Part shown: positions 25,422-33,790 of the stretch, piece after piece | Layout of the letters: every line of letters starts with the position of its first letter | Numbering within the stretch: position 1 is the stretch's first letter | NCBI GenBank assembly: GCA_020832735.1 | Contig: JAFIEB010000020.1 | Location: 1 to 45,227 of the forward strand | Length of the DNA stretch: 45,227 bases | Reading direction: 5' to 3' | Origin: Oceanicaulis sp. | GTDB lineage: Bacteria > Pseudomonadota > Alphaproteobacteria > Caulobacterales > Maricaulaceae | Notes under the pieces: model-generated | What the model was told of the DNA's origin: nothing | Seen by the model: the letters and a program-made list of their open reading frames with translations, nothing else | The model's database searches: none | Program-made: the position numbers and the translations under genes

Positions 25422-26270
25422 TCAGGCGACGGGGCTATGGCGCGCAAAGAAGCGCTCCGCCGCCGCCGCAATCACTTCCGGCCGGTCTTCCTGCATCAGA
25501 TGGCCGCTGCCCGGCACAGCCTCCAGCTCCCCCGCCGGGGTCAGAGCCGCGAACCGTCTGCCATGCTCGATAGGTATCCACGCATCCGCCTCGCCCCACA
25601 AAACGTGGAGCGGCGAGCGTATCCGGCCGTACAGCGGCTCGACCGCATCGGTATGGGCCTGATCCATCTGCGCGATCTGGCGGTAGAAGCCGCGCTGGCC
25701 CGCCTCGCCGCGCCAGGGGGCGGCATAGGCTTCAACCGCCGCATCGCTGAGCGGGCTGGCCGCCGCAGTCTGCAGATAGGCGCGCAGCAGCGCCTCATGC
25801 ATGTATTCAGGCAGGGTGGCGAAGGCCGCTTCGTGCTCGCGCACATGCTGCACAAAGGGCGAGCCCCAGGGCCGCACGCAGACCGGATCGATCAGCATCA
25901 GCGCGTTATAGTCAACCTTATCAAGGAGATGGCTGCGCAGGGACGTGGCCCCGCCAAAATCATGGGCGATCACATCCGGCCGCACGGCGCCGAGATGGGT
26001 CATGAGCGCGGTGAACACAGTGTTCTGAATGCCCAGCGATACGTCCGAATCGGGTTTGGCGCTGGCCCCGTATCCCAAGAGATCGTGGAAGACGACGCGG
26101 CGGGTGCGCGCCAGAACCGGGGCGATGCGCCGCCAGACCTGGGCGTTGAAGGGCGTGCCGTGCAACAGCCAGAGCGTGGGCGCGCCCTCCGGCCCCATCA
26201 CGCCATAGCGCACCTCATGGCCGTCAAATTCGAACCAGCGATCAAGAATCAGAGCGGTCCCGTCCGCCAT
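25422..26270 (-). CDS. Alpha/beta hydrolase with aspartate nucleophile
   Basis: A 282-residue alpha/beta hydrolase. The oxyanion-hole motif is HGTPFN (residues 37-42). The nucleophile elbow is AHDFGG, giving Asp104 in place of Ser, with likely partners Asp229 (GEADAWIP) and His257 (GSGHLMQED). An Asp nucleophile is typical of haloalkane dehalogenases, epoxide hydrolases and fluoroacetate dehalogenases, so cleavage of a C-halogen bond or an epoxide is more likely than ester hydrolysis. The ATG shares TGATG with the stop of a relic reading frame and follows AGGTGG. It is the last gene of a small minus-strand operon. Confidence 0.87.
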   Translation of the reverse strand: MADGTALILDRWFEFDGHEVRYGVMGPEGAPTLWLLHGTPFNAQVWRRIAPVLARTRRVVFHDLLGYGASAKPDSDVSLGIQNTVFTALMTHLGAVRPDVIAHDFGGATSLRSHLLDKVDYNALMLIDPVCVRPWGSPFVQHVREHEAAFATLPEYMHEALLRAYLQTAAASPLSDAAVEAYAAPWRGEAGQRGFYRQIAQMDQAHTDAVEPLYGRIRSPLHVLWGEADAWIPIEHGRRFAALTPAGELEAVPGSGHLMQEDRPEVIAAAAERFFARHSPVA

Positions 26271-26419
26271 CACACCACCTCTAACTCCCGCCCCACTTTC
26301 GCAATCGCCGCCACAGCGCACTCGATCATCTCAGGATATGCGCCGCGCTCATCTGGGTGCGGATGCGCGCCTTGCATCCACATGCCTTCACGCGGCACTG
26401 CCTTCACAAGCACTTTCAC
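26270..26419 (-). pseudogene. Fused relic: start of tdh joined to end of kbl
   Basis: The minus-strand frame begins GTG with VKVLVKAVPREGMWMQ, matching the Tdh N-terminus MKALVKAKPEVGLWMQ at 10 of 16 positions. At 26373 it switches to sequence homologous to the last ~100 bases of kbl, ending EMIECAVAAIAKVG and VV-stop, as does Kbl. A 34-base stretch (26339-26372) is identical to kbl (27348-27381) although read in another frame; a one-base deletion just after it restores the Kbl frame. The 49-codon frame stays open, overlaps the upstream gene's stop (GTGA) and touches the next start (TGATG). Most likely a remnant of a duplicated kbl-tdh pair; it may still be translated. Confidence 0.8.
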
Positions 26420-27213
26420 GGCGCCTCCCGTTCCGCAACGGGTCTGGCGCGAAGATACATGACCGCGGCGATGGGGAATGTGAGCATGAAGGGAATGAGC
26501 AGCAGGCCCATGATCTCGGCCACATACCCGTTCGAGCCCGATATCCAGGCCGCCGCGATAGCCAGCGCCCCCAGCGCTGGCGGCACGGCGAGCATGCGCC
26601 GCCGGCCGGCCCAGAACAGACCGGCAAGCAGCGCGCCATAGGCCGCGATCAGGCCCCATTTCACCCAGGTGTCGAGCTTGAGCCTCTCAATCTGCGCCGG
26701 CAGGACGGTATCGAAGCTATGGGCCGCAATGGCCGGTTCCGCCGAAGCGCCGCCGAACGCATCTGCGCCCGGGCATTCGGCCGTCCGGGTCTGCGTGTCG
26801 CAGACCGGATTCTCCAGCTCGTGAAGAATTGCGTTCATGACCGCGTTTTCCCGCCAGTCCGCCGGGATGGCCGCCAGGGCGAGGCCGATGCCCAGCAACG
26901 CCAGCAAATTGCCGCGCAAGACGAGACCGAGAAAGAATGCGGCGGCCATGCCGGCATAGGCGACAGGGAAGAACCAGTCGAGAAACTGCACCCGCACCAG
27001 CCAAGCGCGCAGCGCGGCCCCCTCCTCGCCCGTCAAGAAGTGCAGATCGGAGACCTGCCGGGCGAATTCCAGCGCCAGGATGGGCGTCGCGTACCCATCG
27101 GCCATAGGCGCCGCGCCCTCAGGCGCCGGCGGAATATTCATCAGCACGGCGATTACAGTCGTCGCCGCAGCGAAAACAAGCGTCGCCACAAAAGCCCAGC
27201 GCGATGGTGTCAT
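26416..27213 (-). CDS. Integral membrane protein of unknown function
   Basis: A 265-residue protein with about six membrane segments (residues 6-28, 85-108, 110-130, 180-200, 205-225, 232-255) and a large loop between the first two. Two Cys (NPVCDTQTRTAECPG) lie in another loop and may pair outside. I do not recognise the family. The start at 27213 is set by GGGAGGG seven bases upstream. It lies 64 bases after kbl on the same strand and its stop overlaps the relic frame (GTGA), so it probably leads the small operon ending with the hydrolase. Confidence 0.72.
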   Translation of the reverse strand: MTPSRWAFVATLVFAAATTVIAVLMNIPPAPEGAAPMADGYATPILALEFARQVSDLHFLTGEEGAALRAWLVRVQFLDWFFPVAYAGMAAAFFLGLVLRGNLLALLGIGLALAAIPADWRENAVMNAILHELENPVCDTQTRTAECPGADAFGGASAEPAIAAHSFDTVLPAQIERLKLDTWVKWGLIAAYGALLAGLFWAGRRRMLAVPPALGALAIAAAWISGSNGYVAEIMGLLLIPFMLTFPIAAVMYLRARPVAEREAP

Positions 27214-27277
27214 GATCAGCCCTCCCGCCGCCATGGGGCTGGAAGGCGCGGCAGTGGTCAAGAAATTCCCCTTGTCG

Positions 27278-28480
27278 TCACACCACCCCCAGGCGTTTCC
27301 CCACCTTGGTAAACGCCGCCACGGCGCGGTCGATCATGTCGGGCGTGTGCGCCGCGCTCATCTGGGTGCGGATGCGCGCCTGGCCCTTGGGCACCACGGG
27401 ATAGAAGAAGCCGATCACGTACACGCCCTCAGCCATCAGCGCGTCGGCCATGCGCTGGCTCAGCGCTGCGTCGCCCAGCATGACCGGGATGATGGGATGC
27501 TCGCCTGGCAGAAGCGTGAAGCCTGCTTCGGTCATGCCGGCGCGGAAGCGCTTGGCGTTATCGAACAGGCGCGCGCGCAGATCATCACCCTGCTCCACCA
27601 GGTCCAGCGCTGTCAGGCTGGCGCCCGCAATGGCCGGGGCAAGCGAATTGGAGAACAGATAGGGGCGCGAGCGCTGGCGCAGCATGTCGATCACGCTCTG
27701 GCGCGCGCAGGTGAAGCCGCCCATGGCGCCGCCCAGCGCCTTGCCCAGCGTGCCGGTGACGATGTCGATGCGGCCCAGAACCCCGCAATGCTCCGGCGTG
27801 CCGCGGCCCTTGGCGCCCATAAAGCCGTGAGCGTGACAGTCATCCACCATGGTCAGGGCGTCATAGCGGTCGGCCAGATCGCAAATGCCCGGCAGGTTGG
27901 CGATATAGCCGTCCATGGAGAACACGCCGTCGGTGACGATCAGTATGGTGCGCGCGCCGTCCGCCCGGGCCTGTTTCAGCTTGGCTTCCAGATCATCCAT
28001 GTCCGAATTGGCGTAGCGGTAGCGCTTGGCCTTGCACAGGCGCACCCCGTCAATGATCGAGGCGTGGTTGAGCGAGTCCGAGACGATGGCGTCGTTGTCG
28101 TCCAGCAGGGGCTCGAACAGCCCGCCATTGGCGTCGAACGCGGCGGCATAGAGGATGGCGTCCTCATGGCCCGTAAAGGCGGCCAGGCGCCGCTCCAGCT
28201 CGCGGTGAACGTCCTGGGCGCCGCAGATGAAGCGCACCGACGCCACGCCATAGCCATAGCGGTCGAGCGCGGTCTTGGCGGCTTGAATCAGGCGCGGGTC
28301 ATTGGCCAGACCCAGATAGTTGTTGGCGCAGAAGTTCAACACGTCCTGCGTGGCGCCATTGGTGCGCACGGCGATCTGCGAGAATTGCTGCGAGGTGATC
28401 ACCCGCTCGCGCTTGTACAGCCCGTCCGCCTCGATCTCCTTCAGGGTCTCTGACAGGCGCTGATAGAAATTGTCGCTCAT
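27278..28480 (-). CDS. kbl: Glycine C-acetyltransferase (2-amino-3-ketobutyrate CoA ligase)
   Basis: A 400-residue PLP enzyme of the alpha-oxoamine synthase family that splits 2-amino-3-ketobutyrate, the product of threonine dehydrogenase, with CoA to glycine and acetyl-CoA. PLP Lys247 lies in GTLGKALGG; the segments [22 protein letters not shown] and [11 protein letters not shown] are typical for Kbl. Full family length. The start overlaps the stop of hldE (ATGA), so it is translationally coupled to an LPS gene. tdh, its partner, is 5.7 kb downstream on the same strand. A short related enzyme of lipid synthesis is less likely given the close Kbl match. Confidence 0.94.
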   Translation of the reverse strand: MSDNFYQRLSETLKEIEADGLYKRERVITSQQFSQIAVRTNGATQDVLNFCANNYLGLANDPRLIQAAKTALDRYGYGVASVRFICGAQDVHRELERRLAAFTGHEDAILYAAAFDANGGLFEPLLDDNDAIVSDSLNHASIIDGVRLCKAKRYRYANSDMDDLEAKLKQARADGARTILIVTDGVFSMDGYIANLPGICDLADRYDALTMVDDCHAHGFMGAKGRGTPEHCGVLGRIDIVTGTLGKALGGAMGGFTCARQSVIDMLRQRSRPYLFSNSLAPAIAGASLTALDLVEQGDDLRARLFDNAKRFRAGMTEAGFTLLPGEHPIIPVMLGDAALSQRMADALMAEGVYVIGFFYPVVPKGQARIRTQMSAAHTPDMIDRAVAAFTKVGKRLGVV

Positions 28481-29961
28481 GGCAGGTCTCCGGAAGCATC
28501 GCGTTTCATGCGCTCCACGAGCGCGGTGGTGGACAGGCCTTTCACCAGCGGCGCCAGCACCACCTCGCCGCCGTTCGACTTGATGAAGGCTGCGCCCGGC
28601 AGATCGTCGGCGGCGTAGTCGGCGCCCTTGACCAGCACATGGGGATTGAGCGCGCGGATCAGGTCTTCGGGCGTGTCCTCATCGAACACCACCACCCGGT
28701 CCACCATATCCAGCGAAGCCAGCATCACGGCGCGCGAAGCGGCCGGATTGACCGGACGCTGCGGGCCCTTGAGGCGCGCCACCGAGGCGTCGGCGTTGAG
28801 CCCCACCACCAGCCGGTCGCATACGGACGCCGCGTGGCGCAACACGGACAGATGGCCGGGGTGCAGAATGTCGAAACAGCCATTGGTGAAACCGATGCGC
28901 AGGCCTTCAGAGCGCCAGCGCGCGCTCAGGCGCGCAGCGTCTCCGCGCTCCAGTATGCGCCAGTCCGGCGCCTCGGCCCCGCCGGTCGCATCCTCGATCA
29001 GCTCGTCGGGACTGACCACAGCAGTGCCCGCCTTGCCCACCGCCACGCCGGCGGCCAGATCGGCCAGCGCCATGGCGTCGGTCATCGCCACGCCCGCCGC
29101 CATGGCCAGCGACAGCGCGGCCAGGGCGGTGTCGCCGGCGCCGGACACGTCAAACACGCTGCGCGGGCGCGAGCGCTGGTGATGCAGGCGCCCGTCATCG
29201 GTCAGCAGCGTCATCCCCGCCGCGCCGCGCGTGACCAGCAGCGCCCGGGTCTGCGGCAGGCGCGCCTGCAGCGCGCGCAGCGCCGCTTCGGCCTCGCCGT
29301 CATCGCGCACGGGCAGGCCGGTTTCAGCCGCCAGCTCGTCGGCATTCGGCTTGATCACCGCCGCGCCGTCATAGCGCTCATAGCCCTTGCCGCGCGGATC
29401 CACGCTGACCGGCACCCCGGCCTCGCGCGCCGCCGCGATCAGCCGCGCGGTCAGCTGGGGCGTCAGCAGGCCCCGGCCATAGTCTGACAGGATGAGGACC
29501 CCCGCCTCGCTGAGGCGGCGCGCCGCCGCCTTGAACACGGCCTCCGCGCTTGGTCCGCTGACGGGGGTCCGGGGATCGCGATCGACACAAAACATCTGCT
29601 GGTTCTGGGCGACGTAGCGGATCTTGGCGGGCGTCGCGCGTCCGGCTTCGGTGACCAGCAAGGCGGCGTCGCCGCAGGCGTCGCGCGCCAGGCTGGCGGC
29701 CTCGGCGCCTTCGGCATCGTCACCGGCGACAGAGACCAGCATGGCCTCGCCGCCCAGGCTGGCGATATTGCGCGCCAGATTGCCCGCCCCGCCCAGCATC
29801 ACGCTGCGCCGCGTCTCCGACAGGATCGGCACCGGGGCTTCGCGTGAAATCCTGTCGGTGCGGCCATAGACGAACCGGTCGAGAATGACATCGCCGACCA
29901 CCAGGGCTTTGCGCCCCGCAATGGCGGTCAGCAGATGCGCTGCGCGCTCGCGCTGCATCAT
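28477..29961 (-). CDS. hldE: Bifunctional heptose kinase/adenylyltransferase
   Basis: A 494-residue, two-domain enzyme for ADP-heptose, needed for the lipopolysaccharide inner core. Residues 1-320 form a ribokinase-type kinase ([27 protein letters not shown]; catalytic [13 protein letters not shown]). Residues 355-494 form the nucleotidylyltransferase ([17 protein letters not shown] with the HxGH motif; [14 protein letters not shown]). It phosphorylates heptose-7-phosphate and then adds AMP. The ATG is preceded by GGGAGGGG. It sits between kdsA and kbl, 13 bases after kdsA, in one operon. Confidence 0.95.
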   Translation of the reverse strand: MMQRERAAHLLTAIAGRKALVVGDVILDRFVYGRTDRISREAPVPILSETRRSVMLGGAGNLARNIASLGGEAMLVSVAGDDAEGAEAASLARDACGDAALLVTEAGRATPAKIRYVAQNQQMFCVDRDPRTPVSGPSAEAVFKAAARRLSEAGVLILSDYGRGLLTPQLTARLIAAAREAGVPVSVDPRGKGYERYDGAAVIKPNADELAAETGLPVRDDGEAEAALRALQARLPQTRALLVTRGAAGMTLLTDDGRLHHQRSRPRSVFDVSGAGDTALAALSLAMAAGVAMTDAMALADLAAGVAVGKAGTAVVSPDELIEDATGGAEAPDWRILERGDAARLSARWRSEGLRIGFTNGCFDILHPGHLSVLRHAASVCDRLVVGLNADASVARLKGPQRPVNPAASRAVMLASLDMVDRVVVFDEDTPEDLIRALNPHVLVKGADYAADDLPGAAFIKSNGGEVVLAPLVKGLSTTALVERMKRDASGDLP

Positions 29962-29974
29962 GCCCCTCCCGGAC

Positions 29975-30841
29975 CTAGAGCGCCGTGACCGGCTGGGCCT
30001 TGGCCAGCGCGTCGAACGCCTTGAGATCGCGCAGGATCGCTTCAAAGCGGTTCAGCGGGATCATGTTGGGGCCGTCAGACGGCGCATTGTCTGGATCCGG
30101 GTGGGTTTCCATGAACACCGCCGCCAGGCCCAGCGACACCGCGGCGCGCGCCAGATAGGGCGCAAACTCGCGCTGGCCGCCGCTGGAGGCGCCCTGTCCG
30201 CCGGGCTGCTGCACCGAATGGGTGGCGTCAAACACCACCGGGCACCCGATGCGCGACATGATCGGAATGGAACGCATGTCCGTGACAAGCGTATTGTAAC
30301 CGAAGCTCACGCCCCTCTCGCAGGCCATGACGTTCGGATTGCCCGCCCCGGTGATCTTCTCCACCACGTTCTTCATGTCCCAGGGGGCGAGGAACTGGCC
30401 CTTCTTCACATTGATCGCCTTGCCGGTTTCGGCGGCGGCGATGAGCAGGTCGGTCTGGCGGCACAGGAAGGCGGGAATTTGCAGCACGTCCACGGCCTCA
30501 GCCGCCATGGCGCATTGATCAGCGGTGTGCACGTCGGTCAGCACGGGCAGGCCGGTGGTCTCGCGGATCTCGGCGAAGATCGGCAGCGACGCCTTGAGCC
30601 CCAGGCCGCGCTTGCCTTTCAGGCTGGTGCGGTTGGCCTTGTCAAAGGATGTCTTGTAGATCAGGCCGATCCCGACCTTGTCAGACATTTCTTTGAGCGC
30701 GGCCGACACCTCCAGGCCGTGAGCGCGGCTTTCCAGCTGGCACGGGCCGGCGATCATGACCAGCGGCAGCGCATTGCCGATCTGAAGATCAGGGGCGCCC
30801 GGACGGGCCAGGCGTATGACGGAAGCAGGTTCGACTGACAC
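29975..30841 (-). CDS. kdsA: 3-deoxy-8-phosphooctulonate synthase (metal type)
   Basis: A 288-residue cytoplasmic enzyme that joins PEP and arabinose-5-phosphate to give KDO-8-phosphate, for lipopolysaccharide. The N-terminal motif IAGPCQLES has Cys where E. coli KdsA has Asn, the mark of the metal-dependent class. KTSFDKANR, TDVHTADQC, FLCRQTDLL, DMRSIPIM and FDATHSVQQPGG are present. The start is uncertain: GTG at 30841 fits family length, with GGAG about 12 bases upstream; an upstream GTG would add 16 residues. Next to hldE, it serves the same pathway. Confidence 0.92.
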   Translation of the reverse strand: MSVEPASVIRLARPGAPDLQIGNALPLVMIAGPCQLESRAHGLEVSAALKEMSDKVGIGLIYKTSFDKANRTSLKGKRGLGLKASLPIFAEIRETTGLPVLTDVHTADQCAMAAEAVDVLQIPAFLCRQTDLLIAAAETGKAINVKKGQFLAPWDMKNVVEKITGAGNPNVMACERGVSFGYNTLVTDMRSIPIMSRIGCPVVFDATHSVQQPGGQGASSGGQREFAPYLARAAVSLGLAAVFMETHPDPDNAPSDGPNMIPLNRFEAILRDLKAFDALAKAQPVTAL

Positions 30842-30899
30842 GGAAGAGCGGCTCCAGAGTGAGTAGGGCGGGCGCAACGGCGCGCGCACAGCGGCGGAC

Positions 30900-30929
30900 T
30901 GATCCGCCCGATCATGACCTGCGTATTAC
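30900..30929 (+). promoter_or_regulatory. Promoter resembling the RpoE/ChrR (singlet-oxygen) type
   Basis: TGATCC (30900-30905), then 18 bases, then TATTAC (30924-30929). TGATCC is the -35 element of the Rhodobacter RpoE/ChrR regulon, which in related bacteria includes photolyase and cfa-type genes (from memory). It sits about 45 bases before the photolyase start. A second TGATCC at 30966 has no matching -10. The regulator genes are not in the window. Confidence 0.5.
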
Positions 30930-30974
30930 GCTAGAAACGCTTTTTCGTCACCCGTTGCGCGCTGCTGATCCCTT

Positions 30975-32417
30975 ATGGCTTTAGACCCCGCCCCCGTCCT
31001 CATGTGGTTCCGTCAGGACCTGCGCCTGGGCGACAATCCGGCATTGCTCGCCGCCGCCGCCACCGGCGCGCCGGTAATCTGCGCGTACGTGCTTGATGAT
31101 GTCTCGCCAGGCGTCTGGAAACGGGGCGGCGCCAGCCGCTGGTGGCTGCATCATTCCCTGGCCTCGCTGGACCGTGATCTCAAACGCCAGGGCGGCGCGC
31201 TGACCCTGCTTGCAGGCGATGCGCGCGATGTGATCCCTGCCCTGGTGCGTAAAACCGGCGCCAGGGCTGTCTACTGGAACCGGCGCTACGAGCCCTGGGC
31301 GCGCACGCGCGATGAAGCGGTCAAGCGCACGCTGAAACAAGGCGGGATCGAAGCGCGCTCCTTCAACGGATCCCTGATCGTGGAGCCCTGGGACATCCCC
31401 ACAAAGACCGGCGCGCCCTACAAGGTGTTCACCCCGTTCTGGAAAGCGCTGCAGGCCGGCCATGCGCCGTCAGAGCCGGCCGGGCGCCCTGCCCGGCTGA
31501 ACCTGATCAAGGGACCGCACGGCGATGCGCTTGAAGACCTGGATCTGCTGCCTCAGTCGCCCGACTGGGCAGGCGGATTGCGCGAGCATTGGACGCCGGG
31601 CGAAGAGGCCGCCCATGACCGGCTCGCCGGGTTCATCGCGAACCGGATCGAGGCCTATGCCGGTACGCGCAATCTGCCTGGCCGGCATGGCACGTCGCGC
31701 CTGTCGCCGCATCTGCATTTCGGCGAGATTTCCCCGCGCCAGGTCTGGCATCGCGTGCGCCAGTCCGGGCTCGCCGCCAGCGATGGCGGGCGCACCTATC
31801 TCAGCGAGATCGGCTGGCGGGAGTTCAGCTATAACCTCCTGTATCACTTTCCTGATCTGCCCGACGCCAATTTCCAGCCGCGCTTTGACCGGTTCGAGTG
31901 GACCGGCGGCCCGGCCCAGCTCAAGGCCTGGACACGCGGCCAGACCGGCTATCCCATCGTCGATGCAGGCATGCGCGAACTGTGGCGTACCGGCTGGATG
32001 CACAACCGGGTGCGCATGATCGCCGCCAGCTTTCTGGTCAAGGACCTGTTCATCGACTGGCGCCAGGGCGAGGCCTGGTTCTGGGACACGCTGGTGGACG
32101 CCGATCTGGCCAGCAACGCCGCCAGCTGGCAGTGGAGCGCAGGGTCCGGCGCCGACGCCGCGCCCTATTTCCGTATCTTCAATCCTGTGACCCAGGGCGA
32201 AAAATTCGATCCGGACGGCGATTACGTACGTAAATGGATTCCAGAGCTGCACGGTCTGGGCGCAAAGCAGATACATGCGCCATGGACCGCAGACAGCGCC
32301 GAACTGGCGCGCGCAGGCGTGAGACTGGGAACCGATTATCCCGAACCGGTCGTGGACCACGCCGAAGCGCGAAAGGCCGCCCTGGCGGCATTTGAAAAGA
32401 TCAAGGACGCTGCATGA
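30975..32417 (+). CDS. phrB: Deoxyribodipyrimidine photolyase (class I)
   Basis: A 480-residue DNA repair enzyme that splits UV-induced pyrimidine dimers with blue light. The N-terminal antenna domain (VLMWFRQDLRLGDNPAL) and the C-terminal FAD domain are both complete; the latter has GRHGTSRLSPHLHFGEISPR, TGYPIVDAGMRELWRTGWMHNRVRM and the SWQWSAGSGADAAPYFRIFNP block. The ATG lacks a clear ribosome-binding site. It opens a plus-strand run with ATGA overlaps to the next two genes and follows a RpoE/ChrR-like promoter. Confidence 0.96.
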   Translation: MALDPAPVLMWFRQDLRLGDNPALLAAAATGAPVICAYVLDDVSPGVWKRGGASRWWLHHSLASLDRDLKRQGGALTLLAGDARDVIPALVRKTGARAVYWNRRYEPWARTRDEAVKRTLKQGGIEARSFNGSLIVEPWDIPTKTGAPYKVFTPFWKALQAGHAPSEPAGRPARLNLIKGPHGDALEDLDLLPQSPDWAGGLREHWTPGEEAAHDRLAGFIANRIEAYAGTRNLPGRHGTSRLSPHLHFGEISPRQVWHRVRQSGLAASDGGRTYLSEIGWREFSYNLLYHFPDLPDANFQPRFDRFEWTGGPAQLKAWTRGQTGYPIVDAGMRELWRTGWMHNRVRMIAASFLVKDLFIDWRQGEAWFWDTLVDADLASNAASWQWSAGSGADAAPYFRIFNPVTQGEKFDPDGDYVRKWIPELHGLGAKQIHAPWTADSAELARAGVRLGTDYPEPVVDHAEARKAALAAFEKIKDAA

Positions 32418-33790
32418 CTTCCATAGAGCCGGTTTTATCACGCCGATCGAACATCGCCGTCATCGGCGCGGGCGTATCCGGCCTGGGCGCCGCCTGGGCG
32501 CTCAGATATGCCCATGACGTCACCGTGTTCGAGAAGGAGTCGCGCCTGGGCGGGCACGCCAACACCGTCACCATCGATTATGACGGCGCGGCCATCGACG
32601 TGGACACCGGCTTCATCGTCTATAACGAGCTCAACTACCCCAATATGACAGCCCTGTTCGCCGAACTCGGGGTGAGCACGGTCCGCAGCGACATGAGCTT
32701 CGGCTTCAGCCTGGACCAGACGCTGGAATGGTCCTCCAACGGACTGGCCGGCCTGTTCGCCGACCCGGCCAATCTGGCGCGGCCCGGCTTTCTGGGCATG
32801 CTGCGCGACATCCTGCATTTCAACGCCTGCGCCCAGCGCGATCTGGCCGCTGGGGCGCTGAACGGGCTGACCCTGGGCCAATATCTCGACCGTATCGGCG
32901 CTGGTGAGCGCTTCCGTTCGTGCTATCTTCTGCCCATGGGCGCTGCGATCTGGTCTTCCACCGAATCCGCCATGGCCGATTACCCGGCCGAGGCCTTCAT
33001 CAAATTCTTCAACAATCACCGCCTGATGCACGCCTCGCGCCCGAAATGGCAGACGGTCAGGGGCGGCAGCCGGCGCTATGTCCGGCTCATCGCGGCGGAT
33101 CTCGAGGCTGCAGGCGTTCAGATCGCCGGCGAAGCGGTGCGCGTGCGCCGCGCCGGGCGGGGTGTCGAGGTGACCGGCGCAGACGGCGACGTTCAGCGCT
33201 TTGACGAGGTGATCCTGGCCTGCCACGCCGATCAGGCGCTGCGCCTGCTGGCCGACGCCGACGCCGACGAGCGCGAGCTGCTGGGCGCCATTCCCTACGC
33301 GCCCAATGTGGCGGTGCTGCACCGCGACACCAGCTTCCTGCCGCGCCGCAAGGGCGCGCGCGCGGCCTGGTGCTATCTGCGCGAGCCCGGCCAGGAAGAC
33401 GCGTCCGTGACCTATGACATGAACCGGCTTCAGGGCATTGATCCGTCCCGGCCGCTCATGGTCACGCTCAACCCGGCGCGCGAGCCGGACCCGGCCAAGG
33501 TGTTCGGCCGCTTTGAATACGACCACCCCCAGTTCACCGCGCCGGGCATGGCCGCCCAGCGCATCTTCAACCGCATTCAGGGCGTGCGCCGCACCTGGTT
33601 CGCCGGGGCGTGGCTGGGCTACGGCTTCCACGAGGACGGGCTGCGGTCAGGATTGCGCGCCGCCCTGCGCCTGGGTGGGCAGATTCCCTGGACCTTCGCC
33701 GAGGGCGACGTGACCGGCGGCGCCTGGGGCGAACGCCGGGACATCGTCATGCCCGCACGCCGCGCCGGCGGGATGGCGGCGGCTGAATGA
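32414..33790 (+). CDS. FAD-dependent oxidoreductase (amine-oxidase-like)
   Basis: A 458-residue flavoprotein. The FAD-binding fold starts at residue 16 with VIGAGVSGLGAAWALR; a C-terminal FAD contact is FAGAWLGYGFHEDGLRSG. Members of this group (COG2907-like, from memory) recur beside photolyase, DUF1365 and Cfa-like genes and are suspected to modify membrane fatty acids under light or oxidative stress. The substrate is unknown. It overlaps both neighbours by four bases (ATGA). Confidence 0.88.
   Translation: MTSIEPVLSRRSNIAVIGAGVSGLGAAWALRYAHDVTVFEKESRLGGHANTVTIDYDGAAIDVDTGFIVYNELNYPNMTALFAELGVSTVRSDMSFGFSLDQTLEWSSNGLAGLFADPANLARPGFLGMLRDILHFNACAQRDLAAGALNGLTLGQYLDRIGAGERFRSCYLLPMGAAIWSSTESAMADYPAEAFIKFFNNHRLMHASRPKWQTVRGGSRRYVRLIAADLEAAGVQIAGEAVRVRRAGRGVEVTGADGDVQRFDEVILACHADQALRLLADADADERELLGAIPYAPNVAVLHRDTSFLPRRKGARAAWCYLREPGQEDASVTYDMNRLQGIDPSRPLMVTLNPAREPDPAKVFGRFEYDHPQFTAPGMAAQRIFNRIQGVRRTWFAGAWLGYGFHEDGLRSGLRAALRLGGQIPWTFAEGDVTGGAWGERRDIVMPARRAGGMAAAE

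Noticed and set aside
27080-28453. A 457-codon plus-strand frame
   Set aside because: Antisense to kbl, with His/Gln/Arg-rich shadow composition and no motif.
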